64,000 nt of DNA from Bacillota bacterium (lineage in GTDB: Bacteria; Sysuimicrobiota; Sysuimicrobiia; Sysuimicrobiales; Segetimicrobiaceae). Position numbers and translations under genes: made by a program. Location of the stretch: assembly GCA_021324255.1 (NCBI GenBank), contig JAJPJL010000046.1:1-64000 (forward strand), read 5' to 3'. The stretch's first letter is position 1. The number at the start of each line of letters is the position of its first letter. Under the pieces are notes generated by a model, which worked only from the letters and a program-made list of their open reading frames with translations, was not told the origin of the DNA and did not search any database. Below are positions 7,927 through 16,800 of the stretch, piece after piece.

Positions 7927-8901
7927 TCACGCTGCCGGGCCCGGCACATCGGCGCCGCGGGCGCGGGCGATGCCGAGGACGTCGGACGCGAGCCGGCGCC
8001 GCCCCGCGTCGTCGGCCATAATCGTATCCGTCCAGGCCACGGCGAGCCGCCGGGCGGGGGACGCCGTCGCGGCCACCGCGTCTGCCATCGCGCGGTCCTG
8101 CGTATCGAGGACGAACACATCGAGAAACTCGCGGTACATCCCGGCGACCGCCGCGGGCTCCGCGGATAGACCCACGCCCCGCAGCATCTCGACGGTCGGT
8201 CCTTTGAGCGCCCGGCCGCCCACGAGCGGGCTCACCGCGAGCGTGACGCCGCGGGTCCGGGCAAGCGCCTCGCGCATGCCGGGGACGGCGAGGATGGGAC
8301 CGATGCTGACGAGCGGATTGCTCGGCGCGACCACCACGAGCGCCGCCTGCGCGACCGCCTCCGTCACCTCCGGCGTGACCCGGGCCCGGTGGATGCCGTC
8401 GAATTCCACGCCGACCACGGGGTCGGCGGCCCGCCGGGCCACGAAGTACTCCTGAAACGCCAGCCGCCCGCCCGGCACCCGCACGATGGTCTCGACGCGC
8501 TCGTCGCACATCGGGAGCACGCGCGCGCTCACCCCCAGCAGCCGGCCGAGCCGCTGGACGACGTCCGTGAGACGTTGTCCCTCGCGCAACCACGCCGTCC
8601 GGGCGATGTGGGTGGCGAGGTCCCGGTCGCCGATGCGAAACCACGTCGGCAGCCCGTAGCGGCCGAGCATCTCGAGGGCGTTCCACGTGTCCCCATCGAT
8701 TCCCCAGCCGCGCTCGAGGGACGCGCACCCGGCGAGGGTGTAGAGCACGGTGTCGACATCCGGCGACACGTGCAGCCCGCACCACGTCCAGTCATCGGCG
8801 GTGTTGACGATGACCGAGAGCCGGGTGGGATCCGGAAGGACCGCCGCGAGGCCGGCGACGAGTTTCACGCCGCCGACGCCGCCGCACAGGACGGCGATCA
8901 T
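7927..8901 (-). CDS. cofD: 2-phospho-L-lactate transferase
   Basis: This 324-residue protein is CofD/FbiA. It begins MIAVLCGGVGGVKLVAGLA (the glycine-rich loop), contains VNTADDWTWCGLHVSPDVDTVLYTL with the conserved Asp ligands, then WFRIGDRDLATHI and VVVAPSNPLVSIGPIL. It joins the 2-phospholactyl or enolpyruvyl group from CofC's product to the deazaflavin Fo, giving F420-0 or dehydro-F420-0. The ATG at 8901 overlaps the stop of the upstream nitroreductase gene (ATGA), pointing to translational coupling. Length is usual. No Fo synthase (cofG/cofH) or cofE gene is present in the window. Confidence 0.95.
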   Translation of the reverse strand: MIAVLCGGVGGVKLVAGLAAVLPDPTRLSVIVNTADDWTWCGLHVSPDVDTVLYTLAGCASLERGWGIDGDTWNALEMLGRYGLPTWFRIGDRDLATHIARTAWLREGQRLTDVVQRLGRLLGVSARVLPMCDERVETIVRVPGGRLAFQEYFVARRAADPVVGVEFDGIHRARVTPEVTEAVAQAALVVVAPSNPLVSIGPILAVPGMREALARTRGVTLAVSPLVGGRALKGPTVEMLRGVGLSAEPAAVAGMYREFLDVFVLDTQDRAMADAVAATASPARRLAVAWTDTIMADDAGRRRLASDVLGIARARGADVPGPAA

Positions 8902-9506
8902 CACTCCACGTAGGTCACGACGGCCTCGCGGGGTTTGCGCGGCGGAACCTGGGGCGTGTGGGCCGGGTATCCGATCGTCAGCAGGGCCTGCGGCACAAAC
9001 GTGCGCGGCAGCCGCAGCGTCCGCCGCACGATCGCCGGGCAGAACAGCGGAGCACAGCACCAGCACGCGCCGAGGCCGTGCGCGGCCGCGGCGAGCAGGA
9101 GATTTTGGACCGCCGCGGCGGCGCTCTGCGAGGCCATGGTGGCCTCCGCCGCCCGCCTGGCGCGGTCCGGGTACACGTCCATGTCCTCCAACGTGTATCC
9201 CGCGAGGATCAGCACCGGCGCTTCGCCAAACCGGCGCTGAGAGAACCGCAACTGGACGCGAATGGCGGGCTCGGCCGTGCCGCCGCGCTCGAGGTCGCCC
9301 CGCCACCGCTCCGCCATGCGCGCGGCCAGCCGCCGGCGGATGTCCGCCGACTTGATCACCACGAACCGCGCCGGCTGCGCGTTGTGTGCGGACGGTGCCA
9401 GCCGCGCGGCGTCCAGGAGCGCGTCGACGAGTTCGTCGGCCACCGGCTCGGGCGTATAGAATCGAACCGTTCGCCGGGCGGCGAGCACGCTTAGGTCCAG
9501 GGGCAT
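8901..9506 (-). CDS. Nitroreductase-fold FMN enzyme of the F420 operon (FbiB C-terminal-like)
   Basis: A 201-residue nitroreductase-family protein: VLAARRTVRFYTPEPV at the N-terminus, LAPSAHNAQPARFVVI (FMN contact), AAVQNLLLAAAAHGLGACW, and YPAHTPQVPPRKP near the end. It is first in the cofC-cofD operon and its stop overlaps the cofD start. In actinobacterial FbiB, a similar C-terminal domain fused to the glutamyl ligase reduces dehydro-F420-0 made from PEP. I therefore infer that this stand-alone enzyme does the same job. The start at 9506 has GGAGG upstream; an upstream extension is rejected because it is low-complexity. Confidence 0.75.
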   Translation of the reverse strand: MPLDLSVLAARRTVRFYTPEPVADELVDALLDAARLAPSAHNAQPARFVVIKSADIRRRLAARMAERWRGDLERGGTAEPAIRVQLRFSQRRFGEAPVLILAGYTLEDMDVYPDRARRAAEATMASQSAAAAVQNLLLAAAAHGLGACWCCAPLFCPAIVRRTLRLPRTFVPQALLTIGYPAHTPQVPPRKPREAVVTYVE

Positions 9507-9652
9507 CGATGCCTCCGCGGGATTCCCGGCACCGTGGACTGGTGCGGGATAGAGTTTCGTGCCCCCGCCGGGCCTCCCTGCCCCTGCGGCGCGCGGGCTC
9601 CCCGCCGCCGCGCCCGGGCCCGCTTGTGCGTGCCGGGGGGTGCCCAAACACA

Positions 9653-9682
9653 GGCGGCGCCGGCATCGTTGCCGGCGCCGCC
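9653..9682 (-). terminator. Hairpin terminator after the tetR-ECF operon
   Basis: A perfect 13-bp GC stem (9653-9665 with 9670-9682, loop TCGT) is followed on the minus strand by TGTGTTT. It stands between the stop of the sigma gene and the nitroreductase gene. The weak U-tract makes the call moderate. Confidence 0.6.
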
Positions 9683-9695
9683 CGGGACCGAGGCG

Positions 9696-10328
9696 TCAGT
9701 TGCCTTTTACGTATCCGTGTTCACGGCCATAATCCGCAAGCGCCCGCCGCATCGCCCGCCGGCCGCGGAAGAGGCGGCTCATCACCGTTCCCCTGGGAAT
9801 GCCCAGGATGTCCGCGATCTCTTGATAGGAAAATCCCTCGAGATCGGCCAGGATGAGGCAGGACCGAAACACCTCGGGCAGCGCCATGAGCGCCTGCCTG
9901 ATCTCCGCGTCCATGACGCCGGACAGCACGACCGACTCCGGCGTCTCGTGGACGACGAACGCCGGGTCCTGCCCCTCCATCTCGTCCACCGTCTGCACGG
10001 TCCTCGTCGCCGCGCGGTAGCGGTCGATGTGGGCGTTGTGCAGAATGCGGAACAACCACGCCTTTGGATTCGTGCCCGGCCGGTACGTGTGGAGCGACCG
10101 CCACGCCCGCAGGTATGTTTCCTGAACCAGGTCTTCGGCGTCCTGGGGGCGCCCGGTGAGCCGCAGCGCGGTCCGGTAGAGCGGGTCGAGGTGAGCCGTC
10201 ACCATCTCCTCGAACAGCACCGCCTCCGGCGACCGGACGGCGGCTGGGACCGGTCCGGCCCCGGGCTGCGCCGGCGTGCTCGTCGAAGCCGTCTCCGTAG
10301 CGCGACGCATCACATGCTGCAAGGCCAT
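9696..10328 (-). CDS. ECF-type RNA polymerase sigma factor
   Basis: A 210-residue ECF sigma factor. Region 2 includes HLDPLYRTALRLTGRPQDAEDLVQETYLRAWRSL, and region 4 includes LPEVFRSCLILADLEGFSYQEIADILGIPRGTVMSRLFRGRRAMRRAL. A 35-residue Pro/Ala-rich segment precedes region 2. The ATG at 10328 overlaps the stop of the upstream tetR gene (TGATG); a GTG one codon earlier is also possible. No anti-sigma or zinc-binding partner gene follows; instead a hairpin terminator and then the F420 operon. Coupling to a TetR regulator suggests that the sigma factor is controlled at transcription level by that repressor. Confidence 0.95.
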   Translation of the reverse strand: MALQHVMRRATETASTSTPAQPGAGPVPAAVRSPEAVLFEEMVTAHLDPLYRTALRLTGRPQDAEDLVQETYLRAWRSLHTYRPGTNPKAWLFRILHNAHIDRYRAATRTVQTVDEMEGQDPAFVVHETPESVVLSGVMDAEIRQALMALPEVFRSCLILADLEGFSYQEIADILGIPRGTVMSRLFRGRRAMRRALADYGREHGYVKGN

Positions 10329-10915
10329 CACCTACTTTCGAGGAACTTCAGGACGTTCTGCTTGGCGGCCTCGAGCGGGCCGCCGTGCCCATGCGCCTTC
10401 GCGAGCAGGATTGCTCCCTCGATCTGGCCCACCAGCGTGGTCGCGGTGTTGCGCACGTCGAGATCGTCTCGAAATTGCCGGCGCGCTACGCCGTCCGCCA
10501 AGCAGCGCTCGACCGCCTCTTCCCAACGCTCGAAGAACCCGCTGAGCCGCGCGCGAAACTCCGGATGTCCCGCCATCTCTGCCGCGAGGTTGCCGAACGG
10601 ACACCCGCCCCGGTAGGAGCCCTCGCGAACCGCCGAGCCCACCTCGGTGAACAATCGCTCGATGCGCTCTCTCGGCGTGCGCGTTTCGTCTTGAAGGATG
10701 CCGTGTATGACCTTGGTCACGAAGCGCTCGACGTGGTGCGCCAGCACCTCGAGTCCGAGATCATCCTTGCTCCGGAAATGGTAGTAGAAGTTGCTCCGGC
10801 ACACCCCGCTCTGATCGAGGATCTCATCGAGCGATGTCGGCCGAAAGCCCTGGAGGTGAAACAGGGACGCCGCCGTCTGCAGCAGTTTTTCCCGACTGCT
10901 CTGTTCGCGAGCCAT
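10328..10915 (-). CDS. TetR/AcrR-family transcriptional regulator
   Basis: A 195-residue TetR-family regulator. The HTH is clear at residues 7-55 (REKLLQTAASLFHLQGFRP, TSLDEILDQSGVCRSNFYYHF, RSKDDL). The C-terminal part with YRGGCPFGNLAAEMAGHPEFRARL resembles the LmrA/YxaF-like group, which includes repressors of multidrug and flavonoid-responsive genes; the Cys in GGCPFG is characteristic. It is first in a two-gene operon with the ECF sigma gene. A near-palindrome sits 16 bp before its start and may be its operator. Confidence 0.92.
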   Translation of the reverse strand: MAREQSSREKLLQTAASLFHLQGFRPTSLDEILDQSGVCRSNFYYHFRSKDDLGLEVLAHHVERFVTKVIHGILQDETRTPRERIERLFTEVGSAVREGSYRGGCPFGNLAAEMAGHPEFRARLSGFFERWEEAVERCLADGVARRQFRDDLDVRNTATTLVGQIEGAILLAKAHGHGGPLEAAKQNVLKFLESR

Positions 10916-10930
10916 CTGCGCCGCCGAATT

Positions 10931-10946
10931 AGGACTCGGTAGTCTT
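10931..10946. promoter_or_regulatory. Candidate TetR operator upstream of tetR-ECF
   Basis: AGGACT-CGGT-AGTCTT is an inverted repeat with one mismatch, 16 bp upstream of the tetR start, within an unusually AT-rich stretch (10920-11040) for this genome. Position and symmetry suit autorepression. Inference only. Confidence 0.4.
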
Positions 10947-11115
10947 AGGATCAGTCTGTACTAAATGATAACCATCAAATAGGCTTTTGTCAATGCTATA
11001 TGTTTATGGCCCAGGTCAACTTCTTGCTGTAGTGGATTTTTGAGCGCTGCTGTCGAGCGCGCGGACGTACGAGCATGGGCAAGTGTCGGTGCTCGCGCTA
11101 TTTGGTACGGCGGCC

Positions 11116-11790
11116 TCACCGGGCGGGGTCGGGCCTCCCGCCGGCTAGCAACATCTCCGCGGCGCGACGCCAGGCCGCCGCGCGGATCTCTTCTCCTGGA
11201 AACTTGCCCACGATGCGCCCGTCTGCGCTGATGAAAAACGTCTCGGGCACGCCCGTCGTGCCATAGCGCCGCGCCAGCGTGCCGTCAGGGTCGCGGACGG
11301 CCGGAAACGTGAGGCGGTAGGCCGACATGAACGCCCTGGCCGGCGATATCATGTCCTGTGTGTCGACGCCCACCACGACAAGACCCCGGCTGCGATAGGC
11401 GCGCCACGTGGCTTCCAGCAACGGCGCCTCTTCGCGGCACGGTGCGCACCACGATGCCCAGAAGTTCAAGATCACCGGATGGCCGCGATACGCCGCGACC
11501 GAGAGGGATCCGCCCGAAAACGTCGGCATGGCCACCGCGGGCGCGAGCGGCGTCTCCCCCCGAGCCAGCGCCTCGCCGATCGCGAGCGTACGTGCGTGGC
11601 GCGCCAAGCCGGTCGCGAAGAGCACCAGCAGGACGGCGAGCGGGCCGAGCAGGCCGGCCCAGACGATCCAGGAGCGTCCCCGCGACGGCCGCGCGCCGGC
11701 GCCGGTCCCCTCCGCCGCCTGCCGTGGCGCGGCGGCCGCTCGCGCTCCCGGCGGCGTGCTGCCTGTGTCGGGATCGAGACCACCGGTCAT
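11116..11790 (-). CDS. TlpA/ResA-type membrane-anchored thioredoxin
   Basis: A 224-residue protein with a Pro/Ala-rich cytoplasmic N-terminus, one membrane anchor (about residues 41-62, IVWAGLLGPLAVLLVLFATG) and an exported thioredoxin domain. The active site is WCAPC in NFWASWCAPCREEAPLLE, and the cis-Pro lies in TTGVPETFFISADGRIVGKF. This is typical of TlpA/ResA/DsbE proteins that reduce disulfides outside the membrane, for example in cytochrome c maturation, though no cytochrome gene is near. It probably has its own transcript: 76 bp separate it from the glycosidase gene. Confidence 0.92.
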   Translation of the reverse strand: MTGGLDPDTGSTPPGARAAAAPRQAAEGTGAGARPSRGRSWIVWAGLLGPLAVLLVLFATGLARHARTLAIGEALARGETPLAPAVAMPTFSGGSLSVAAYRGHPVILNFWASWCAPCREEAPLLEATWRAYRSRGLVVVGVDTQDMISPARAFMSAYRLTFPAVRDPDGTLARRYGTTGVPETFFISADGRIVGKFPGEEIRAAAWRRAAEMLLAGGRPDPAR

Positions 11791-11866
11791 GCGTCCATCG
11801 TATCACGGGACGTCATCGCGGGGTGCGCCCGCCGGACCCCGCGGCGGCCGGCCCGGCCTGAGAACG

Positions 11867-13087
11867 CTACCGCGGCGCGAGCCCGAGCATGTTGACGACG
11901 TAGACATAGGTGCCGGCGTTCCAGGCGAAGGGTACCTCCGCCGTGTAGAATCTGCGGGAGAGCGGCCGTCCCTCGGGTGTATAGACCTCGCTCACGGCGT
12001 TCGAGGCCGCGTACCACTCGCCGATCAGCGCGAGGTCCGCGAGCGCGCCGGGCCGGTCGCCGAGCCGCTCTTTGCACGCCGCAAAGAGCGTGCCGAGCCA
12101 CGGCCAGATCAACGCTCGGTGATAGTCGGGGATGCCGGCCAGGTAGTACAGTGGGAACACCCGCCACCAGGGGTAGACGGGGTCGCACGGGCGAAGCGGG
12201 GTGCCTCGTTGGAGTCCCCGGGCCTGGACGAAGCGGATGATCCGCCGTCCCTGGTCGGGCGAGGCGATGCGGAAGAGGACGGCGAGCATGTTGCCGTCCG
12301 ATGAAAACCCGCCCCGCCCCCGCCCATGGATCCAGTCCACGAAGTAGTCGCCGTTCCAAAACGCCGCCTGGATCCGCGCCTGCACCCGCTCCGCACGCCG
12401 GGCGCAGGCATCGGCGGCGTCCGACGCGCCCAGCGCGCGCTTGATCGCCTCGCACGCCCGCAGCGCCGCGCAGTAGTACATGTTCAGGTCGCAGATCTTG
12501 TTGACCTTGAGAATGGAGTCCATCCAGTCGGCGAGAAAGTGGCTCTCGATGAGATCATCGCCGTCGCGGTCCTGCCGCGCGAGCCACGCGATGGCGCGGT
12601 CCATCGCCGGCTCGAACCGCCGCGCGAACGCCACGTCGCCCGTCCGGTCGAGGTACGCGGCCGCGGCGATGACGAACAGAGCCGCTGGATCTACCGGATC
12701 GGTAAAGATGCCGCCGGCCCGCCCGATCACCTTGGGCCGGTTCAACAGGCGGCGGTAGCCGCCCGCGGTCTCCCCCACAAACTCGAGGCGCACCGGGATG
12801 CAGCCGCTGGCGCGCTGAAACTCCATAAAGGTCTCCAGTTGTGCCGCGACCTGGTCGTGGTCACCGAGCGCGAGTGCGCCGAACGACGCCCAGAAACCGT
12901 CGCGCGCCCAGTAGGCGTTGAAATGCAGGCGTCCGGCGACGATGCCGCCGGGATTGTAGCACGCTCGGAGGTCGCGCACGGCGATGTGGTAGGCCCGCCG
13001 TATCGCACCGAGGTGCGCCGGGCCGGATAGAGGGGACGTCGTCACCGGCTCGCCGGCATGCGAGGGCGGCTCCATCATGCTCGACAT
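11867..13087 (-). CDS. Six-hairpin (alpha/alpha)6 glycosidase, debranching/trehalase-like
   Basis: A 406-residue protein of the six-hairpin glycosidase type, with no signal peptide. Marks are FNAYWARDGFWASFGALALGD (the WARD motif common to GH15/GH65/GDE-like enzymes), LARQDRDGDDLIESHFLADWMDSI with acidic residues suited to catalysis, CDPVYPWWRVFPLYYLAG, and YTAEVPFAWNAGTYVYVVNML. It should act on alpha-glucosides, perhaps trehalose or glycogen-type oligomers; substrate is not deducible. ATG 13087 has GGGGGAAG directly upstream and is preferred to a start 37 codons further out. A second glycosidase of a related fold lies at 28599. Confidence 0.7.
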   Translation of the reverse strand: MSSMMEPPSHAGEPVTTSPLSGPAHLGAIRRAYHIAVRDLRACYNPGGIVAGRLHFNAYWARDGFWASFGALALGDHDQVAAQLETFMEFQRASGCIPVRLEFVGETAGGYRRLLNRPKVIGRAGGIFTDPVDPAALFVIAAAAYLDRTGDVAFARRFEPAMDRAIAWLARQDRDGDDLIESHFLADWMDSILKVNKICDLNMYYCAALRACEAIKRALGASDAADACARRAERVQARIQAAFWNGDYFVDWIHGRGRGGFSSDGNMLAVLFRIASPDQGRRIIRFVQARGLQRGTPLRPCDPVYPWWRVFPLYYLAGIPDYHRALIWPWLGTLFAACKERLGDRPGALADLALIGEWYAASNAVSEVYTPEGRPLSRRFYTAEVPFAWNAGTYVYVVNMLGLAPR

Positions 13088-13158
13088 GGCTTCCCCCCGT
13101 TCATTGCCCCAAAGTGACAGGTTGACAGACCCGGGTTGCGCTGCCGCGCTTCGTTTCC

Positions 13159-13188
13159 TTGACAAGTTCGAGCGACGTGTGCTATCTT
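13159..13188 (+). promoter_or_regulatory. Forward sigma70-type promoter with no downstream gene
   Basis: TTGACA (13159-13164), an 18-bp spacer, then TATCTT (13183-13188). It points to the right into an intergenic stretch, while both flanking genes run leftward. It has one of the best -35 boxes in the window. It would start an RNA near 13195. Confidence 0.5.
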
Positions 13189-13194
13189 GGCCTC

Positions 13195-13360
13195 CCATCT
13201 CGATGAGAGCGATCCGCAGCGCCGGGAGACCGGCTCAAGCGGTTCGACGGTATCCGGCACAAGAGCGGGCGATTTCTCCAGGATGGGGCATCGACGGCTG
13301 CGACAGCCGAGAGCGGGTGGTATTCCCGTACTCGGCGGCAGCCGTCGAAGTTTGTCCTCG
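13195..13360 (+). ncRNA. Candidate structured small RNA or leader in a gene-free gap
   Basis: The gap 13088-13432 has no credible protein gene. Downstream of the forward promoter lies a strong nested hairpin: CGACGGCTGC (13292-13301) pairs with GCAGCCGTCG (13338-13347), GCCGAG with CTCGGC, and CGGG with CCCG around loop TGGTATT; then AAGTTTGTCC. GGGTGGTA in the apical part recalls a T-box core, but the ACCGCGG continuation is missing and no tRNA-related gene follows. Function unknown; it might be a trans-acting RNA or a relic leader. Confidence 0.35.
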
Positions 13361-13432
13361 CCGCTCCCTACGCGCCCGGGTGTTTCCACTCATTGCCGCG
13401 GTAGGCAACCCGCCCTCATGCGGCCGCGCCGG

Positions 13433-14155
13433 CTAAGGCTTGCCCATGGGCCGGGCGATGCGAAAGTCATGCCTCGGGGGCGCCGCGGGGAGCCTCAGGA
13501 CATCCGTTCGCCGCAATCTGACCGCCAGACCGACGCCGCGCAGGCCGTCGACCGGACCACCCGGGACGGTCAGCGCCCCCTCGAGGACGACCGGATCGCC
13601 GATCGCGGCGAACCGGTACGGATCACGCGTGGTCCGATCCCCGATCCGGACACCACCCGGCACCGCCGCGATCCCGTCGGTCGCCAGCATGCGGATGCCG
13701 TTTACCGACACCGCCTCCGCGCCGGCGGCCCACAACTCGTTGACGATCCCCCGGACATCCTGTGCCTGGGGTACCGACAGATGGTTGGGATCCGCGCTCA
13801 CAACGACGGTGACGCCGGGCCCCTCGACCGGGGTTTGCCCGAGCTCCAGGTGGTAGGCGTCGCGCTCGCGCCGGAGCGCCTCGACGATGCCCCGCCCCGC
13901 CGCAACCGCGCTCTGGATCTGCCGCTGCTTCGCCTCCAGAGCGCGCACCTCGTCCGTGAGGGCGCGATCGGCTTCCTGCTGGCGCCGTATCAGCACGGCA
14001 AGATCGGCCAGGCGATACGACGGCAGGGCGAGCTCCGCCTGCAGCGCCCGTTCGGCGCGCAGCTGCAGGACCAGCAAGAATCCGGCGAAGAGCAACAGCG
14101 CCGCGACGCCACGCTGCCAAACCGCCAGGGTCGTCCCCCCTCGTCGTGCCTGCAT
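13433..14155 (-). CDS. DUF881 family membrane-anchored protein
   Basis: A 240-residue DUF881 (PF05949) protein: one N-terminal membrane segment (AALLLFAGFLLVLQL), a coiled coil (about residues 35-100), then the DUF881 domain with GQTPVEGPGVTVVVSAD, VRGIVNELWAAGAEAVSVNGIRM and PYRFAAIGDPVVLEGAL. In Gram-positive bacteria such proteins lie near division genes (ylxW/ylxX), but here it stands alone, with glycosidase and groEL as neighbours. Role unknown, likely envelope-associated. Start at 14155 is the first Met of the frame. Confidence 0.9.
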   Translation of the reverse strand: MQARRGGTTLAVWQRGVAALLLFAGFLLVLQLRAERALQAELALPSYRLADLAVLIRRQQEADRALTDEVRALEAKQRQIQSAVAAGRGIVEALRRERDAYHLELGQTPVEGPGVTVVVSADPNHLSVPQAQDVRGIVNELWAAGAEAVSVNGIRMLATDGIAAVPGGVRIGDRTTRDPYRFAAIGDPVVLEGALTVPGGPVDGLRGVGLAVRLRRTDVLRLPAAPPRHDFRIARPMGKP

Positions 14156-14322
14156 GCTTAGACGGACAGGAACCTAACTCCCGCCGAGCCACCCCGCCGG
14201 CTCGAGCACTCGGGCGCGCGGCCTGTGGAAGATCGGTATCGATATCGAGAGAAACCCGGCGCATCACGAAGATAAGTACCGCATTTGTGCGGCAGAATCC
14301 CCTCCACAGCGCTCCATAGCCC

Positions 14323-14351
14323 TTGATCGTGCCGCCGCGAGAATGAACAAT
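14323..14351 (+). promoter_or_regulatory. Likely groEL promoter
   Basis: TTGATC (14323-14328), a 17-bp spacer and AACAAT (14346-14351) end nine bases before the CIRCE element, placing the expected transcription start at or in the operator. The -10 is weak, so the call is tentative. Confidence 0.4.
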
Positions 14352-14359
14352 AAGGGCAG

Positions 14360-14386
14360 TTAGCACTTGACCATTAAGAGTGCTAA
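14360..14386. promoter_or_regulatory. CIRCE element (HrcA operator) of groEL
   Basis: TTAGCACTT-N9-GAGTGCTAA matches the CIRCE consensus TTAGCACTC-N9-GAGTGCTAA except for one base at the end of the first half-site. It lies 28 bp before the groEL start, so heat-shock control by HrcA is expected. Confidence 0.93.
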
Positions 14387-16048
<1,662 letters not shown>

Positions 16049-16077
16049 CGCGCGGTCGCTCCGGGCCGCGAAGCGTG

Positions 16078-16107
16078 AAACCGGCGGGAGAACCTCCCGC
16101 CGGTTTT
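16078..16107 (+). terminator. Rho-independent terminator of groEL
   Basis: CCGGCGGGAG (16081-16090) and CTCCCGCCGG (16094-16103) form a perfect 10-bp stem with an AAC loop, flanked by AAA on the left and TTTT on the right. It lies 29 bp after the groEL stop. Confidence 0.95.
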
Positions 16108-16134
16108 CCTATGCCGCGGGATGGGCCGCCGTTG

Positions 16135-16347
16135 TTACGTGAGCTCGATGTCTTCCGCGTGCACCATCAGCCCCATGTGCTGGTTCGCCCGGCCGGGGAC
16201 GAGGACGACGACCGACCCGTAGCGGGAGTCGAGTTGGTGCACCGGCACGGGGTCCGCGAGGCCGGCCACCTTGACCTTGCTCCCGACCGTGACGGCTCGC
16301 CCGTTGCGGTCCTTGACCTCTTCTGACAACGTCACCGGCACTGCCAT
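16135..16347 (-). CDS. Small conserved hypothetical protein (70 aa)
   Basis: Seventy residues starting MAVPVTLSEEVKDRNGRAV, with alternating beta-type hydrophobics (VTVGSKVKVAG, YGSVVVLVPG) and ending VHAEDIELT. The pattern suggests a small beta-barrel, SH3- or KOW-like, but no family is recognised. GGGGGAGGAG lies six bases before ATG 16347, a very strong SD, which rules out the longer frame. It follows another small gene by 35 bp, on the same strand, so the two probably share a transcript converging on groEL. Confidence 0.6.
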   Translation of the reverse strand: MAVPVTLSEEVKDRNGRAVTVGSKVKVAGLADPVPVHQLDSRYGSVVVLVPGRANQHMGLMVHAEDIELT

Positions 16348-16382
16348 CGCTCCTCCCCCTTCGTCCGCCCGGCCCAGAGCCG

Positions 16383-16592
16383 TCAGCGGTCTTCCTCCTG
16401 TTCCCGATCCAGGTCGTCGATGCGCGCGCGCCACCGCTCGTCGAGCAGGCGCTCGGCGCGCTCCCGCGTTTCCGCGGACACGACGAGCCGGGCTTCCCCC
16501 CCGGGATCGTCGCAGCCGGCCGTCCAGCGGCCGGTGGCCGCGTCAAGCCGCACGTCCACGCCTGTCATGGTCATCCGGCTCTCATCGCGCAT
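16383..16592 (-). CDS. Small hypothetical protein (69 aa)
   Basis: Sixty-nine residues beginning MRDESRMTMTGVDVRLDAATG and ending DREQEEDR. The first part reads as a short beta hairpin (VDVRLDAATGRWTAGC), the second as a charged helix (ETRERAERLLDERWRARIDDLDREQEE). ATG 16592 has GGGAGG six bases upstream. It lies between tRNA-His and the 70-residue gene, same strand. No family recognised. Confidence 0.5.
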   Translation of the reverse strand: MRDESRMTMTGVDVRLDAATGRWTAGCDDPGGEARLVVSAETRERAERLLDERWRARIDDLDREQEEDR

Positions 16593-16615
16593 CGTAGGCC
16601 TCCCGGGACCCGGGA

Positions 16616-16691
16616 TGGGGTGGCCGACGGGACTTGAACCCGCAACCCCCAGAGCCACAGTCTGGTGCTCTGCCCTTGAGCTACGGCCACC
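16616..16691 (-). tRNA. tRNA-His (anticodon GUG)
   Basis: On the minus strand GTGGCCG pairs with CGGCCAC, preceded by an encoded G at -1 (16691) opposite discriminator C, both hallmarks of tRNA-His. The anticodon stem CCAGA/TCTGG encloses CTGTGGC, giving GTG. CCA is encoded. Confidence 0.95.
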
Positions 16692-16800
16692 GCGTGCATA
16701 GAACACGTTACCCGAGAGGCACCGGGCGCGCAAGTGGACGCGCGGCGTGGGGCCGCGCCGCCGCGCCGCTGCGGGCCGTTCGGCCGCGGGCAGGCGGCCG

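Noticed and set aside
13290-13350. T-box riboswitch
   Set aside because: GGGTGGTA is present, but ACCGCGG and the antiterminator partner are not, and no aminoacyl-tRNA synthetase or amino-acid gene follows. Kept only as a candidate unknown RNA.
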